Assembly (NCBI RefSeq): GCF_002752655.1
Contig: NZ_CP023737.1
Location: 3,496,001-3,560,000 of the forward strand
Origin: Methylosinus trichosporium OB3b
GTDB lineage: Bacteria; Pseudomonadota; Alphaproteobacteria; Rhizobiales; Beijerinckiaceae
Direction of reading: 5' to 3'
DNA length: 64,000 nt
Position numbers and translations under genes: made by a program. Under the pieces are notes generated by a model. It had not been told where the DNA came from and searched no databases. It was given only the letters and a program-made list of their open reading frames with translations. This document shows positions 29,459 to 39,450 of the stretch, piece by piece. The first letter of the stretch is position 1; the number at the start of each line of letters is the position of its first letter.

Positions 29459-29798
29459 CTTATGTCTCCGTCAAAGCGATCCCAATCGGGAAAAAGCCAA
29501 GTCAATTGCACCGTCTCAGCGAAAAACTATCGAACGACTATCGCCTCTGTCAATCGATGAATCGGCCGTCGCGTCTGGCCGCCGACGCGCTTTCATTCTG
29601 ATTGCATCGACATGATACTTGCCCCAATCCAGAGTATGCCGAGTTTCGAGCCTTGCGGCGGTCGTCATCGAGCGCTGGAAATAGGCCGAGCGAAAATCTT
29701 CGTGGAGCCCGCGCGCGGATCGCTCCCCGCCCCCTCGCCTTGACGCCGCACGGCCCACTTCCTACTCTCTCGCCACGTTTCACTTCGAAAGGCGAACC
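29459..29798. other. Intergenic region upstream of trxA
   Basis: No gene seen. It separates the divergent repeat protein and trxA, is somewhat AT-richer around 29460-29640, and should carry both promoters. AAAGGCGA at 29789-29796 is the trxA ribosome binding site. Confidence 0.4.
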
Positions 29799-30131
29799 AT
29801 GTCCACGGCCATCAAAGTCTCCGACGCCAGTTTCGAAGCCGAGGTTCTGAAATCCGACCAGCCGGTCGTCGTGGATTTCTGGGCCGAATGGTGCGGGCCC
29901 TGCCGCACCATTGCTCCGGCGCTCGAGGAAATCGCCATTGAGCTCAAGGATAAGCTCAAGGTCGTCAAGCTCAATGTCGACGAGAATCCCAATGTCGCCG
30001 GAGCGCTCGGCATCCGCTCCATCCCGACCTTGATCGTCTTCAAGGACGGCAAGGCCGCCGCGCAGAAGGTCGGCGCCGCGCCCAAGGGCGAATTGCTGCG
30101 CTGGATCAATGGCGCCATCGGCGCCGCATGA
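29799..30131 (+). CDS. trxA: Thioredoxin
   Basis: 110 residues, the full thioredoxin fold. The active site is [18 protein letters not shown] (WCGPC), followed by [28 protein letters not shown] with the cis-proline, then [19 protein letters not shown]. It reduces protein disulfides in the cytoplasm. No signal peptide. It sits 83 bases upstream of modB on the same strand, separated by a strong hairpin, so co-transcription is possible but may be attenuated. Confidence 0.95.
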   Translation: MSTAIKVSDASFEAEVLKSDQPVVVDFWAEWCGPCRTIAPALEEIAIELKDKLKVVKLNVDENPNVAGALGIRSIPTLIVFKDGKAAAQKVGAAPKGELLRWINGAIGAA

Positions 30132-30180
30132 GGCCTCGCGGCGCTGTGTAAGCTCTCGACGTAACGACGGCGAAGGCGTA

Positions 30181-30207
30181 AGGCTCCGAAAACGCCTTTC
30201 GGAGCCT
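30181..30207 (+). promoter_or_regulatory. Perfect hairpin in the modB leader that would cover its Shine-Dalgarno
   Basis: AGGCTCCGAAA (30181-30191) and TTTCGGAGCCT (30197-30207) form an 11-bp perfect stem with a five-base loop. The GGAG that best serves as the modB ribosome binding site (30201-30204, ten bases before the TTG start) is inside the 3' arm. No T-run follows. It may act as a terminator after trxA or as a translational control of modB. Confidence 0.55.
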
Positions 30208-30214
30208 CTCGCCT

Positions 30215-30910
30215 TTGCTCGACTTCTCCCCTCAGGAGCTGACGGCCATCGCCCTCAGCCTGAAGGTCGCGGGGACGGCCACCGTCGTCTCCCTGCCTCT
30301 CGCCATTTTCGTCGCCTATGCGCTGGCGCGTTGGCGCTTTCCCGGCCATGCGGCGCTCAACGCGCTCATCCATCTGCCGCTGGTGATGCCGCCGGTAGTG
30401 ACCGGCTTCGTGCTGCTGCTGCTGCTCGGCCGCAAGGCCCCGATCGGACATTTCCTGGCCGAATATCTCGGCATCGTCTTCGCCTTCCGCTGGACCGGCG
30501 CGGCGCTCGCGGCGGCGGTGATGAGCTTTCCGCTGATGATCCGGCCGATTCGCCTCTCCTTCGAGAGCATAGACGAGCGGCTCGGCCAGGCCTCGCGCTC
30601 GCTCGGCGCCGATCCCTTATGGACCTTCTTCCTCGTCACCCTGCCGCTGGCGGCGCCCGGCGTCATCGTCGGCGCCATTCTCGGCTTCGCCAAGGCGCTC
30701 GGCGAGTTCGGCGCCACCATCACCTTCGTCTCCAACATTCCGGGCGAGACGCAGACCATACCGGCCGCGATCTACAGCCTCACCCAGACGCCGGACGGCG
30801 ACGCCGACGCGCTGCGCCTCGCCGCCGTGTCGGGCGTCATCGCCATCGGGGCGCTGGTGCTGTCGGAGATCCTGCAGAAACGCGCCGACGCGACGAGGGC
30901 CGGCAGATGA
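30215..30910 (+). CDS. modB: Molybdate ABC transporter permease ModB
   Basis: 231 residues with five to six membrane helices. The conserved permease loop is clear: LGQASRSLGADPLWTFFLVTLPLAAPGVIVGAILGFAKALGEFGATITF (EAA-type motif), and IPGETQTIPAAIYSLTQTPDGD is diagnostic of ModB. It forms the inner-membrane channel for molybdate. The TTG start is the only one keeping the conserved SPQELTAIALSLKVAG beginning with a good GGAG. Its stop overlaps the modC start (ATGA). No modA lies next to it, which is unusual. Confidence 0.92.
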   Translation: MLDFSPQELTAIALSLKVAGTATVVSLPLAIFVAYALARWRFPGHAALNALIHLPLVMPPVVTGFVLLLLLGRKAPIGHFLAEYLGIVFAFRWTGAALAAAVMSFPLMIRPIRLSFESIDERLGQASRSLGADPLWTFFLVTLPLAAPGVIVGAILGFAKALGEFGATITFVSNIPGETQTIPAAIYSLTQTPDGDADALRLAAVSGVIAIGALVLSEILQKRADATRAGR

Positions 30911-32013
30911 TCGCGGTCGACGGCCTGCGCCTGCGCCGCGGCGATTTCACGCTCACCGCCTCCTTCGCCAGCAAGGCGCGCATTCTCGCGCTCTATGGCC
31001 CGTCCGGCTCCGGCAAGACGTCGCTCGCGCATCTCGTCGCCGGCCTCGCGGCGCCGGATGCGGGACGCATCGCCGTCAATGGCGCCACGCTGGTCGACAG
31101 AGCGACGCGGCTGTTCGTTCCGCCAGAGAAGCGCCGCATCAGCCTCGTGTTTCAGGACGCGTTGCTGTTTCCGCATCTCGACGTGAAGACGAACATATTG
31201 TTCGGCCGTTTCTTCACCCCCGTCGCCGAGCGCCGCGTTCCTTTCGACTCTGTGGTCGAGACGCTCGGGGTCGCACATCTGCTGCGCCGCCGGCCGGGCA
31301 CGCTCTCGGGCGGCGAGCGCCAGCGCGTCGGGCTCGCCCGCGCGCTCCTATGCTCGCCGCGCCTCTTGGTGATGGACGAGCCGATGGCCTCGCTCGATTT
31401 CGACCGGCGCCAGGAGATCATGGCGCTGATCGAGCGGCTGCGCGACGAATTCGCCATTCCGATCCTGCTCGTCTCCCATGCGGCCGACGAGATTTTGCGG
31501 CTCGCCGACGAGGTGGTGGCGCTGGAGCGCGGCCGCATCGTCGCGCAGGGCCTGCCGTCGGAGACGATCGCGGCGGCGAGCCGGGCGGTCGAGGGCGGCC
31601 GCTTCTCGGTGGTGAGCGCGCTGCGCGCGCAGGCGGGCGTGTTCGATTCGCGCTATGGCGTGACGCGGCTCGCGCATCCGGCCGGCGAGATCGTCGTGGC
31701 GGCGCGCGTCGCCGACGGCGAGCGGCCGGTGCGGGCGCTGATCAAAGCCACGGATGTGGCGCTAGCGCGCCGCCGGCCGAGCGAGTCCAGCATTCGCACC
31801 ATGCTCGAGGGCGTGATCCGCGCGATCGACGAGGATGAGGGGCCGCTGGCTTTCGTGCAGATCGCCATGACCGGCGGCGACGTTCTCACCGCCTCGGTGA
31901 CGCGGCTGTCGGTCGCCGAGATGAATCTGACGGTCGGCGGCCCGGTGTTCGCGCTGGTGAAATCGGTGGCGCTCGACGAGAGGGAACTGGGCGCCGGCAT
32001 GGCGCGCGATTAG
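30907..32013 (+). CDS. modC: Molybdate ABC transporter ATP-binding protein ModC
   Basis: 368 residues. ATPase domain 1-230: Walker A YGPSGSGKTSL, Q-loop VFQDALLFPHLDVKTN, signature LSGGERQR, Walker B LLVMDEP, H-loop VSHAADE. Residues 295-360 form the TOBE (Mop-like) domain, with SVTRLSVAEMNLTVGGPVFALVKSVAL, which in ModC binds molybdate for feedback. The start overlaps the modB stop. The 3' end converges with purB across a long palindrome. It powers molybdate import with ModB. Confidence 0.93.
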   Translation: MIAVDGLRLRRGDFTLTASFASKARILALYGPSGSGKTSLAHLVAGLAAPDAGRIAVNGATLVDRATRLFVPPEKRRISLVFQDALLFPHLDVKTNILFGRFFTPVAERRVPFDSVVETLGVAHLLRRRPGTLSGGERQRVGLARALLCSPRLLVMDEPMASLDFDRRQEIMALIERLRDEFAIPILLVSHAADEILRLADEVVALERGRIVAQGLPSETIAAASRAVEGGRFSVVSALRAQAGVFDSRYGVTRLAHPAGEIVVAARVADGERPVRALIKATDVALARRRPSESSIRTMLEGVIRAIDEDEGPLAFVQIAMTGGDVLTASVTRLSVAEMNLTVGGPVFALVKSVALDERELGAGMARD

Positions 32014-32042
32014 CGGTCTGCGTCTTCGACATTGATGGGCCT

Positions 32043-32112
32043 CGAGAGCGAGCCTGAAGGCTCGCGGTCCGGGGCCGCACTTGGACCGCGAGCCTTCAGG
32101 CTCGCATTCTCG
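32043..32112. terminator. Long inverted repeat between convergent modC and purB
   Basis: The left arm (32043-32070) and right arm (32083-32112) pair over about 28 bases with a 12-base loop. Each arm also holds the self-complementary core GCGAGCCTGAAGGCTCGC or its complement. It belongs to the same repeat family as 12251-12273 and 60574-60644. Its position between convergent genes fits a bidirectional terminator, without T-runs. Confidence 0.65.
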
Positions 32113-32142
32113 AAGCCGTCGCTCCCTCTGCCGCGCGTCGTC

Positions 32143-33462
<1,320 letters not shown>

Positions 33463-33550
33463 CCTGATGAGGGCGGGGCTGGGCTCGTTTAAGCCGTTCG
33501 GCCGCCGGAGTGAAGGGCCTAGAAGCGGCGCCGCCGATGACGGCCTCGAC

Positions 33551-34909
33551 TCAGCCCGCGGCGGGGTGAGGGAACGACAGCTTGAAGGTCGCGCCGCCCC
33601 CCGGCGTCTCCTCGACCCAGATACGGCCCCTGTGCTTCTCGACGAGATCCTTGGCGATGGCGAGGCCGAGACCGGCCCCGGGCGTCGCCTCGTTCTTGCG
33701 CCAGAACGGCTCGAAGATCATCAACCGCTCGCTCTCGGGAATCCCGGGCCCGTGATCGGCGACCGAGACGGTCGCATCCTCGCCGATGCGAACGACGATC
33801 TCACCGTTTTCGGGCTCGGCGCGCAGCGCATTGTCGATCAGATTTCCCACCACCGCGGCGATCGCCGCGCCATTGCCGCGCACTTCGACCGGCGCCGGCG
33901 CGCCGATGAACTCGATCTGCTTATCGTCGCGAATGGCCAGCAGCGCCGCATCATCGACCACGGCGCGCGTCACCGCGCCGAGGTCGACCCGTTCCGCCAG
34001 CAGCGCCGGCTGCTCGCCGGCGCGCAGCGTCGCCAGCAATTGCTCGACGATATATTTTATGCGATGCGCGTCGCGCTTCAAATCGCTCTTGAAGCTCGCT
34101 TCCTCCGGCGCGTCCAACCGCGCGGTCAGCACCGCGACGGGCGTGCGCAGCTCATGGGCGGCGTTGGCGGTGAAGCGACGCTGACGCGCGGTTCCGAGAT
34201 CGAGCCGCTCGAGCGCCTCGTTCATCGCGCGCACGAGCGGCGTGATCTCGGTCGGCACGAGGCTCGAGGTGAGGCGCTGATGCAGCGAATCCATATCGAT
34301 GAGCTCGGCCTCGCGGGCCACCGCGTGCAGGGGCCGCATGCCTCGCCGCATCGCGAACCATGCGGTCGCGGTCGACAGCGACACGGCCATCACCACATAG
34401 ATATTGAGCCAGCGGAACTCCCTCTGCCAGGCGTCGATCAGATCGTCCCAACGAAACTTCTGGCCATAAACGGCGATGTGGATGCGGCCATAGGGCGTCC
34501 ATTTCGGCTCCATGAGCCCGAGCGGCGTCGACGATTCGTCGCCCGGCAGCACGAAATGGACATGGGTGGGGCTGATTCCGATGAGATGGCGGAGCACGGC
34601 CACAAGCTCCGCCGACGAGCCTGCGAGCGGTCGTTTCTGCATGTCGAAGGCGGCGATCTTCATATCCGGCGCGCGTCTTTGCTCCGCCTGCAGCTCCGGC
34701 GTCGGCGCGAGCACGATCGCGCCGTCGGCCGCTCGCGCCACCGAGGCGACGACCTGCTTCTCGGCGCGAGCCTTGGCGAGCTCGTCCCATGTCGTGGCGA
34801 ACAGCTCCACGCCGGCCATGCCGAGGCCGAGCGTCATGACCCATCCGAGCAGGAAGGCGAGGAGCTGCGCGGCGACGAGATAGATGACGATGCGGCGCGC
34901 GAGCGACAT
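33551..34909 (-). CDS. Two-component sensor histidine kinase
   Basis: About 452 residues. Helix 1 (residues 7-30) and helix 2 (about 150-175) flank a periplasmic sensor of about 130 residues. A HAMP-like linker follows, then AAHELRTPVAVL (phosphorylated His), N-box LIDNALRA, G1 VADHGPGIP and G2 GAGLGLAIAKDLV. The ATG at 34909 overlaps the stop of the response regulator gene (TGATG). The periplasmic part has no recognised domain and no Cys/His cluster obvious for metal binding. Paired with the regulator at 34909-35703; adjacent divergent genes suggest it senses a metal or metal starvation. Confidence 0.88.
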   Translation of the reverse strand: MSLARRIVIYLVAAQLLAFLLGWVMTLGLGMAGVELFATTWDELAKARAEKQVVASVARAADGAIVLAPTPELQAEQRRAPDMKIAAFDMQKRPLAGSSAELVAVLRHLIGISPTHVHFVLPGDESSTPLGLMEPKWTPYGRIHIAVYGQKFRWDDLIDAWQREFRWLNIYVVMAVSLSTATAWFAMRRGMRPLHAVAREAELIDMDSLHQRLTSSLVPTEITPLVRAMNEALERLDLGTARQRRFTANAAHELRTPVAVLTARLDAPEEASFKSDLKRDAHRIKYIVEQLLATLRAGEQPALLAERVDLGAVTRAVVDDAALLAIRDDKQIEFIGAPAPVEVRGNGAAIAAVVGNLIDNALRAEPENGEIVVRIGEDATVSVADHGPGIPESERLMIFEPFWRKNEATPGAGLGLAIAKDLVEKHRGRIWVEETPGGGATFKLSFPHPAAG

Positions 34910-35703
34910 CAACGCGCTTGCTCCGTGAGCAGATAACCGCGGCCTTTCACCGTGTGAATCTCGATCCGTGCGCCATAGGCCGCCAATTGCTTGCGTAGCC
35001 GAGACACGATCGAATCGAGCGCATTCGCCTGCACTTCTTCGTCGACGCCATAGATCTCCTGTATCAATGTCTCGCGCGCGGCGACGCGGCTCGCGCGCTG
35101 CATCAGCGAGCGCAGCAGCATCATCTCGCGCCGCGTGAGAATGATCGTGCGCCCCGCCACCGTGACCTCATTGCTGTCGAGGTCGAATGCGACGGCGCCG
35201 ACCCTGATCGGCGGCAGCACGTCGCCGCCAGGTCGCCGCAGGCAGGCGCGTATGCGCGCGATGAGCTCCGCGCCCTGAAACGGCTTGGTGAGATAGTCGT
35301 CGGCGCCGGCCTCGAGCCCCGAGATTTTCTCGGTCAGCCCGTCGAGCGCCGTGATCATCATGACCCGAATTCCGGGCTGCGCGGCGCGAACCTCGGGCAG
35401 CAGCGAGATGCCGTCTCCATCCGGCAGACGCCGGTCGAGCAGGAGGAGGTCATAGGCGTTGACGCGCAGCGAGGCGAGCGCGTCGCCGAGCGTCCCCACC
35501 CTGTCGATCACGAAGCCCGCATGCGCGACCAGCGACGCGATGAGACGCGCCATCTCGCTTTCATCTTCGATGAGCAGGATTCGCAAGCGACGAGGATCCT
35601 TCCGTTCGACCGGCGACGGAGCCGATTGGTGGCCCAAATCGCGCGCTCGATCAAGCGCCTCGCCTTGTCGGCCGACGGCGCTCGGGTGTGGCGGAATCGA
35701 CAC
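34909..35703 (-). CDS. OmpR/PhoB-family response regulator
   Basis: Receiver domain: RILLIEDESEMA (acidic pocket), LLLLDRRLPDGDG (phospho-Asp), MITAL and YLTKPFQ (conserved Lys). A winged-helix DNA-binding domain follows, with LTRREMMLLRSLMQRASRVAARETL and IVSRLRKQLAAYGARIEIHTVKGRGYLL. Together about 225 conserved residues; the GTG at 35703 adds a non-conserved lead of about 40 residues, so a later start is likely. Co-transcribed with the kinase. It is divergent from the DUF2946/TonB receptor genes, its plausible targets. Confidence 0.88.
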   Translation of the reverse strand: MSIPPHPSAVGRQGEALDRARDLGHQSAPSPVERKDPRRLRILLIEDESEMARLIASLVAHAGFVIDRVGTLGDALASLRVNAYDLLLLDRRLPDGDGISLLPEVRAAQPGIRVMMITALDGLTEKISGLEAGADDYLTKPFQGAELIARIRACLRRPGGDVLPPIRVGAVAFDLDSNEVTVAGRTIILTRREMMLLRSLMQRASRVAARETLIQEIYGVDEEVQANALDSIVSRLRKQLAAYGARIEIHTVKGRGYLLTEQAR

Positions 35704-35844
35704 AGCCGGGGGAAGTTCGGTCCATGGAGCGCGACGCCAGAGATTCGACAGGTTGCGCGCTTATGACTGAGGCGGAGCAGCGGCGGAACAGCCGATGCGA
35801 GGCGGCAGGAGCGCGCCCCGCGTCGACAGCTCGAATGGAAGACG

Positions 35845-36255
35845 ATGGCGGCGAGCGGCGGACAGAGATGGCACGGCGGGCGGTCTGCGCGCGGAGCGCG
35901 GGCGCGCATCGTCGCCCTTCTCGTCGCGCTTCTGATCGCGCTTTCGCCGTTCTACGGAGCGGCGGCGGGATCCTCCGCGAGTGGCGCGGAGCTTCAAAGC
36001 CGCGTCGAGCGCAGTTGCGCGAAGGCGAAGACCGGCGATGCGTCGACGCCGCGCGAGACGCCTCATGTCTCCCATTGCGCGCTTTGCTGCCCGAGCGGGT
36101 GCGGCGGCGGCGTCCCTCGCATCGAGACATCCGCCGCGCGCGCGCTGATCGACGCGACGGCGGCGACGTTGCGCCGCCCCACCTGCCGCGCGCGACGAAC
36201 GGATGGCTTTGGACACGCCTGGTCCTCGCGCGCGCCGCCCGCCGCTTTCTCCTGA
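35845..36255 (+). CDS. DUF2946-like small exported Cys-rich protein
   Basis: 136 residues with one N-terminal hydrophobic segment (ARIVALLVALLIALSPFYGAAAG). The mature part contains SHCALCCPSGCGG, a Cys/His cluster suited to metal binding, and ends in a WSSRAPPAAFS-type tail like DUF2946 proteins. DUF2946 genes are commonly found next to TonB-dependent copper receptors and copper-response genes. Here it lies 79 bases upstream of a TonB-dependent receptor on the same strand. Assignment to the family is by pattern only. Confidence 0.55.
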   Translation: MAASGGQRWHGGRSARGARARIVALLVALLIALSPFYGAAAGSSASGAELQSRVERSCAKAKTGDASTPRETPHVSHCALCCPSGCGGGVPRIETSAARALIDATAATLRRPTCRARRTDGFGHAWSSRAPPAAFS

Positions 36256-36334
36256 TCCGCCGGGCGACCCTCGGCTTCGCCACGATCTCTCGTTTTGCGA
36301 CGACGCGCCAACGGCTGCGTCCGGAGAAAGACCC

Positions 36335-38587
36335 ATGTACTCTTATTGCCTTTCGCGCGGCGCATCGCTCGGCGCGCTCATCTTCACTCTCGGCGCTCAC
36401 GCCGCCTCCGCGCAGGAGGCGCTGCCGGCGATCGAAATCGGCGCGGGGCAGGCGGACGCGGGCGCACGATCGGCGCGCCGCGACGAGCCGCGTTCGCCGC
36501 TCGACAAAACCGTCCCGGCTTCGAGCCGTCTCGGCCTCACGCCGCGCCAGACGCCGGCATCCGTCCATGTGATGCGCAGTCAAGAGATGCGCGAACGCGG
36601 ATTCGATCAGGCCCAGGACGCCGTCGCAGCGTTTCCGGGCGTCATCGTCGGCACGAATCCGATCAGCCCGACCAGCTATTCGATGCGCGGCTTCACCGGC
36701 AACGCGATCACCGTGCTGCGTGACGGCGTCTATCTCGGTCCGGCCAATTTCATCAATCGGCCGGCCAACAGCTTCAATGTCGAGAGCGTCGAGGTGCTCA
36801 AAGGGCCGGCCTCGCTGCTGCATGGGCAAGGGGCGATCGGCGGCGTCGTCGACATTCGCACCAAGGAGCCGAGCTTCGGCCCGACGCGCTTCGACGCCTT
36901 CGTGAACGGCGGCAGCTTCGGCACGGTCAATTGGGGCCTCGGCGGCGGCGCGCAGATCAGCGACGACATCGCCGCGCGTCTCGACGTGAGCCGCAGCCGC
37001 TCGTCCGGCTTCGTCAAGAACGCGCCGTCCGATTCGCTCAATGTCACGACCAGCGTGCTGTGGAAGCCGACGGAGACGTTCAGCGCCAAATTCGGCTTTG
37101 ACTTCCTCACCGATAATATGTCGCCCTATTACGGCACGCCGATGGTGCCGGCCGCCTCGGCGCGCTCGCCCATGACGGGCGTGATCTCGTCCTCGACGGG
37201 CCTCACGCTCGATCGCGATATGCGCTTCAACAACTACAATGTGTCCGACGCGCTGTTGTCGTCGACGCAGATCTTGCCGACCGCTCATGTGGTCTACAAG
37301 CCGACGAACGAGGTCACCTTCACCGACGACGCCTATTATTTTCACGCCGACCGTAAATGGCAGAACGCCGAGACCTATACGTTTCAAGGGGCGGGCAATG
37401 GCAAGGTGGACGCATACGGCAATGCGATTCCGGCGGGGTCGTTCTCGCGTGACCGATTCTATGTGTACCATGATCAGCACAAGATCGGAAACACGCTGAC
37501 CATGACGGTCGATCGTCCGATTCTCGGCTTCGACAACAAATTCCTGCTGGGCTCCGACGTCAACTCGACGCATTTCGTCCGGGACCGCGGCTTTCCGAGC
37601 GCGGCGATCGCCGATTTTGTCGACGCCTGGAATCCGAGCCAGGGCGCATGGGGCGTCTATCCCGGCGAATGGCCGATCCGCCGTTCGCCGACGCGGATCG
37701 ACGATTATGCGGGACTGTTCGAGGATGTGCTGACGCTGCGGCCCGATCTCAAGCTGGTGACCGGCGCGCGCTATGAGTTTCAGCGGCTGGATCGCGTCAA
37801 TTACAATCAGAACGGCACATTCGCCGCGTCGTCGAGCTTTCGGCGCAACTACCATCCCTTCAACTTCCGTGTCGGCGCAATCTATGATGTGACGAACGAT
37901 CTGTCGCTCTATGGTCAATATTCGACGGCCAAGGACCCGATCGGCTCGGCGATCTATGTCGTCAACGCCGCCCAGAACTTCGATCTGAGCAGCTCGCGCC
38001 AATATGAAGTCGGCGCCAAGGCGTCGTTCCAGGACGGCAAGGGTGAAGCGACGCTCGCGCTCTATGAGATCCACCGTTCCAACATTCTCTCGCAGATGAC
38101 GCAGAACACGGCCTCCAATGTCGGCAGCCAGATGTCGCGCGGCGTGGAATTCGCCGCGAGCTTCCTCATCACGCCGCAGTGGAAGGCGTCGATCAACGCC
38201 GCTTACACCTATGCGCGCTACGGCTTCTTCTACGATCCGTCGACGCTCGTGCTCGCTTCGGGCAACCGGCCGCCGAACGTCCCCGCCTGGACCGCCAATT
38301 TGTGGACGTCCTACTCGAATATCGCCGATCTCCCGCTCGATGCGGGCTTTGGTCTGCGCTTCGTCGACTCGCGCGCCGGCAACAACGCCAACACTCTGTT
38401 CCTCGAGAGCTATCTGCTCGCCGACATCGGGTTGACCTATCATTTGACGGAAGGGGTCGACGCGATGTTCCGGGTCAACAATCTCTTCGATCGGACCTAT
38501 GTGAATTGGGCGGAAATCTCCTATCCGACGGAGGTGATCCTCGGCGCGCCGCGCAGCGCGACGTTCGGCGTCGCGATGAAGTTCTGA
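36335..38587 (+). CDS. TonB-dependent outer-membrane receptor (siderophore/metallophore type)
   Basis: 750 residues. Signal peptide to about residue 24 (AASAQ). The plug domain (about 65-200) shows TPASVHVMRSQEM, YSMRGFTGNAITVLRDGVY and VESVEVLKGPASLLHGQGAIGGVVDIRTK, as in siderophore receptors. The 22-strand barrel ends with DAMFRVNNLFDRTYVNW and the terminal FGVAMKF, with a C-terminal Phe. The ATG at 36335 is preceded by GGAGAAAG; the longer open frame upstream overlaps the small Cys-rich gene. Substrate unknown: context (DUF2946-like neighbour, two-component system) makes a copper or metallophore complex a fair hypothesis. Confidence 0.9.
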   Translation: MYSYCLSRGASLGALIFTLGAHAASAQEALPAIEIGAGQADAGARSARRDEPRSPLDKTVPASSRLGLTPRQTPASVHVMRSQEMRERGFDQAQDAVAAFPGVIVGTNPISPTSYSMRGFTGNAITVLRDGVYLGPANFINRPANSFNVESVEVLKGPASLLHGQGAIGGVVDIRTKEPSFGPTRFDAFVNGGSFGTVNWGLGGGAQISDDIAARLDVSRSRSSGFVKNAPSDSLNVTTSVLWKPTETFSAKFGFDFLTDNMSPYYGTPMVPAASARSPMTGVISSSTGLTLDRDMRFNNYNVSDALLSSTQILPTAHVVYKPTNEVTFTDDAYYFHADRKWQNAETYTFQGAGNGKVDAYGNAIPAGSFSRDRFYVYHDQHKIGNTLTMTVDRPILGFDNKFLLGSDVNSTHFVRDRGFPSAAIADFVDAWNPSQGAWGVYPGEWPIRRSPTRIDDYAGLFEDVLTLRPDLKLVTGARYEFQRLDRVNYNQNGTFAASSSFRRNYHPFNFRVGAIYDVTNDLSLYGQYSTAKDPIGSAIYVVNAAQNFDLSSSRQYEVGAKASFQDGKGEATLALYEIHRSNILSQMTQNTASNVGSQMSRGVEFAASFLITPQWKASINAAYTYARYGFFYDPSTLVLASGNRPPNVPAWTANLWTSYSNIADLPLDAGFGLRFVDSRAGNNANTLFLESYLLADIGLTYHLTEGVDAMFRVNNLFDRTYVNWAEISYPTEVILGAPRSATFGVAMKF

Positions 38588-38718
38588 CGGCGGCGCTGCT
38601 CGGGACAATTGTCAGGGCTGTTGTCCTTCATCCTCCGACGATTGCTCCCGCTGCGGCGTTGCGCTATCGCTTCGGCCGGCGAGGCTCGGCGGGCGTCGCA
38701 GACGGCTGTGGAGACGGC

Positions 38719-39195
38719 ATGGCGCGGCGTCGTTCGCTCTCTTCCAGGCTGCGGCGGCTGTCGCAGCTCGACCTCTCGGAGCGCGCGCTCTTGCTCGAGG
38801 CGGCCGTTTGTCTCGCCTTCGCCCGCGTGCTGCTGCGGCTCGCGCCCTTTCCGATGCTCGCCAGCCGGCTCGGGTCGCTCGTCTCGCCGGCGGAGGCGCG
38901 GACGCGCGCGGTCCCTCCCGCCGACCCGGAGCGCGCCGCGCGCTGCGCCCGGCAGGTCGGCTGGGCCGTGCGCGCCGCCGTGGGCAATGTGCCTTTCGAT
39001 GTCGTCTGCCTGCCGCAGGCGATCGCCGCGCGCGTCATGCTGCAGCGGCGCGGGGTCGCGAGCGTCTTGCATTTCGGCGTCGCCAAGGGACGGACGAAGG
39101 CCCTCGACGCCCATGCTTGGCTCGACGCCGCGGGCGTCGAGGTGACCGGCTATCCGATCGCCGCCTCTTTTTCGGAAATTGCTTGTTTCATCTGA
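38719..39195 (+). CDS. Lasso peptide biosynthesis B2-like (transglutaminase-core) protein, orphan
   Basis: 158 residues. After a basic N-terminus and helical region, the C-terminal part shows VCLPQAIAARVMLQRRGVAS (catalytic Cys on a helix), then LHFGVAKG and LDAHAWLDAAGVEV (catalytic His). This is the PF13471-type core of lasso leader peptidases (B2). In lasso clusters B2 cuts the leader from the precursor. No precursor, B1 or asparagine-synthetase-like C protein was found beside it. The start at 38719 is the first ATG of the conserved frame. It lies 131 bases downstream of the TonB receptor, same strand. Confidence 0.62.
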   Translation: MARRRSLSSRLRRLSQLDLSERALLLEAAVCLAFARVLLRLAPFPMLASRLGSLVSPAEARTRAVPPADPERAARCARQVGWAVRAAVGNVPFDVVCLPQAIAARVMLQRRGVASVLHFGVAKGRTKALDAHAWLDAAGVEVTGYPIAASFSEIACFI

Positions 39196-39450
39196 TTTTT
39201 CGTGTCCGCGCCGCCGTCCCCGCCGGTCGGTGCGCCAACACCGTGAGCTGAACTGATTGTTATCTGCGGCGCAGTTGGCTATAGAGAGTAATTGCGTCGC
39301 TTCGATTTTCCGGGGCGACGGTTGGAAGACTGGTTCCGACATGTTCGAAAAGACTTCGGGATCCGACAGCCGCTTTTCGGCGTCCCGCATTCAGCGTTTG
39401 ATCCGGAGCTGTTTCAGCGACTGATCTCATACCGGAAAGTGGAGGTTCTG

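Noticed and set aside
30132..30214. Molybdenum-cofactor riboswitch before modB
   Set aside because: The leader between trxA and modB is only 83 bases and holds one simple hairpin. The Moco RNA is longer with several conserved helices.
36335..38587. Methanobactin receptor MbnT
   Set aside because: No methanobactin precursor (mbnA), mbnB or mbnC lies nearby. The receptor is generic siderophore-type by its motifs, so the specific name is not justified.
35651..38608. Minus-strand open frame of 985 codons
   Set aside because: Antisense to the TonB receptor and DUF2946-like genes. Arg-rich low-complexity sequence without motifs, while the plus strand carries clear receptor domains.
38588..38718. 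Hidden lasso precursor peptide upstream of the B2-like gene
   Set aside because: Only 131 bases, with no short frame having a leader with Thr at -2 and a Gly-starting core. The TTG-started frame here runs out of frame into the B2 gene.
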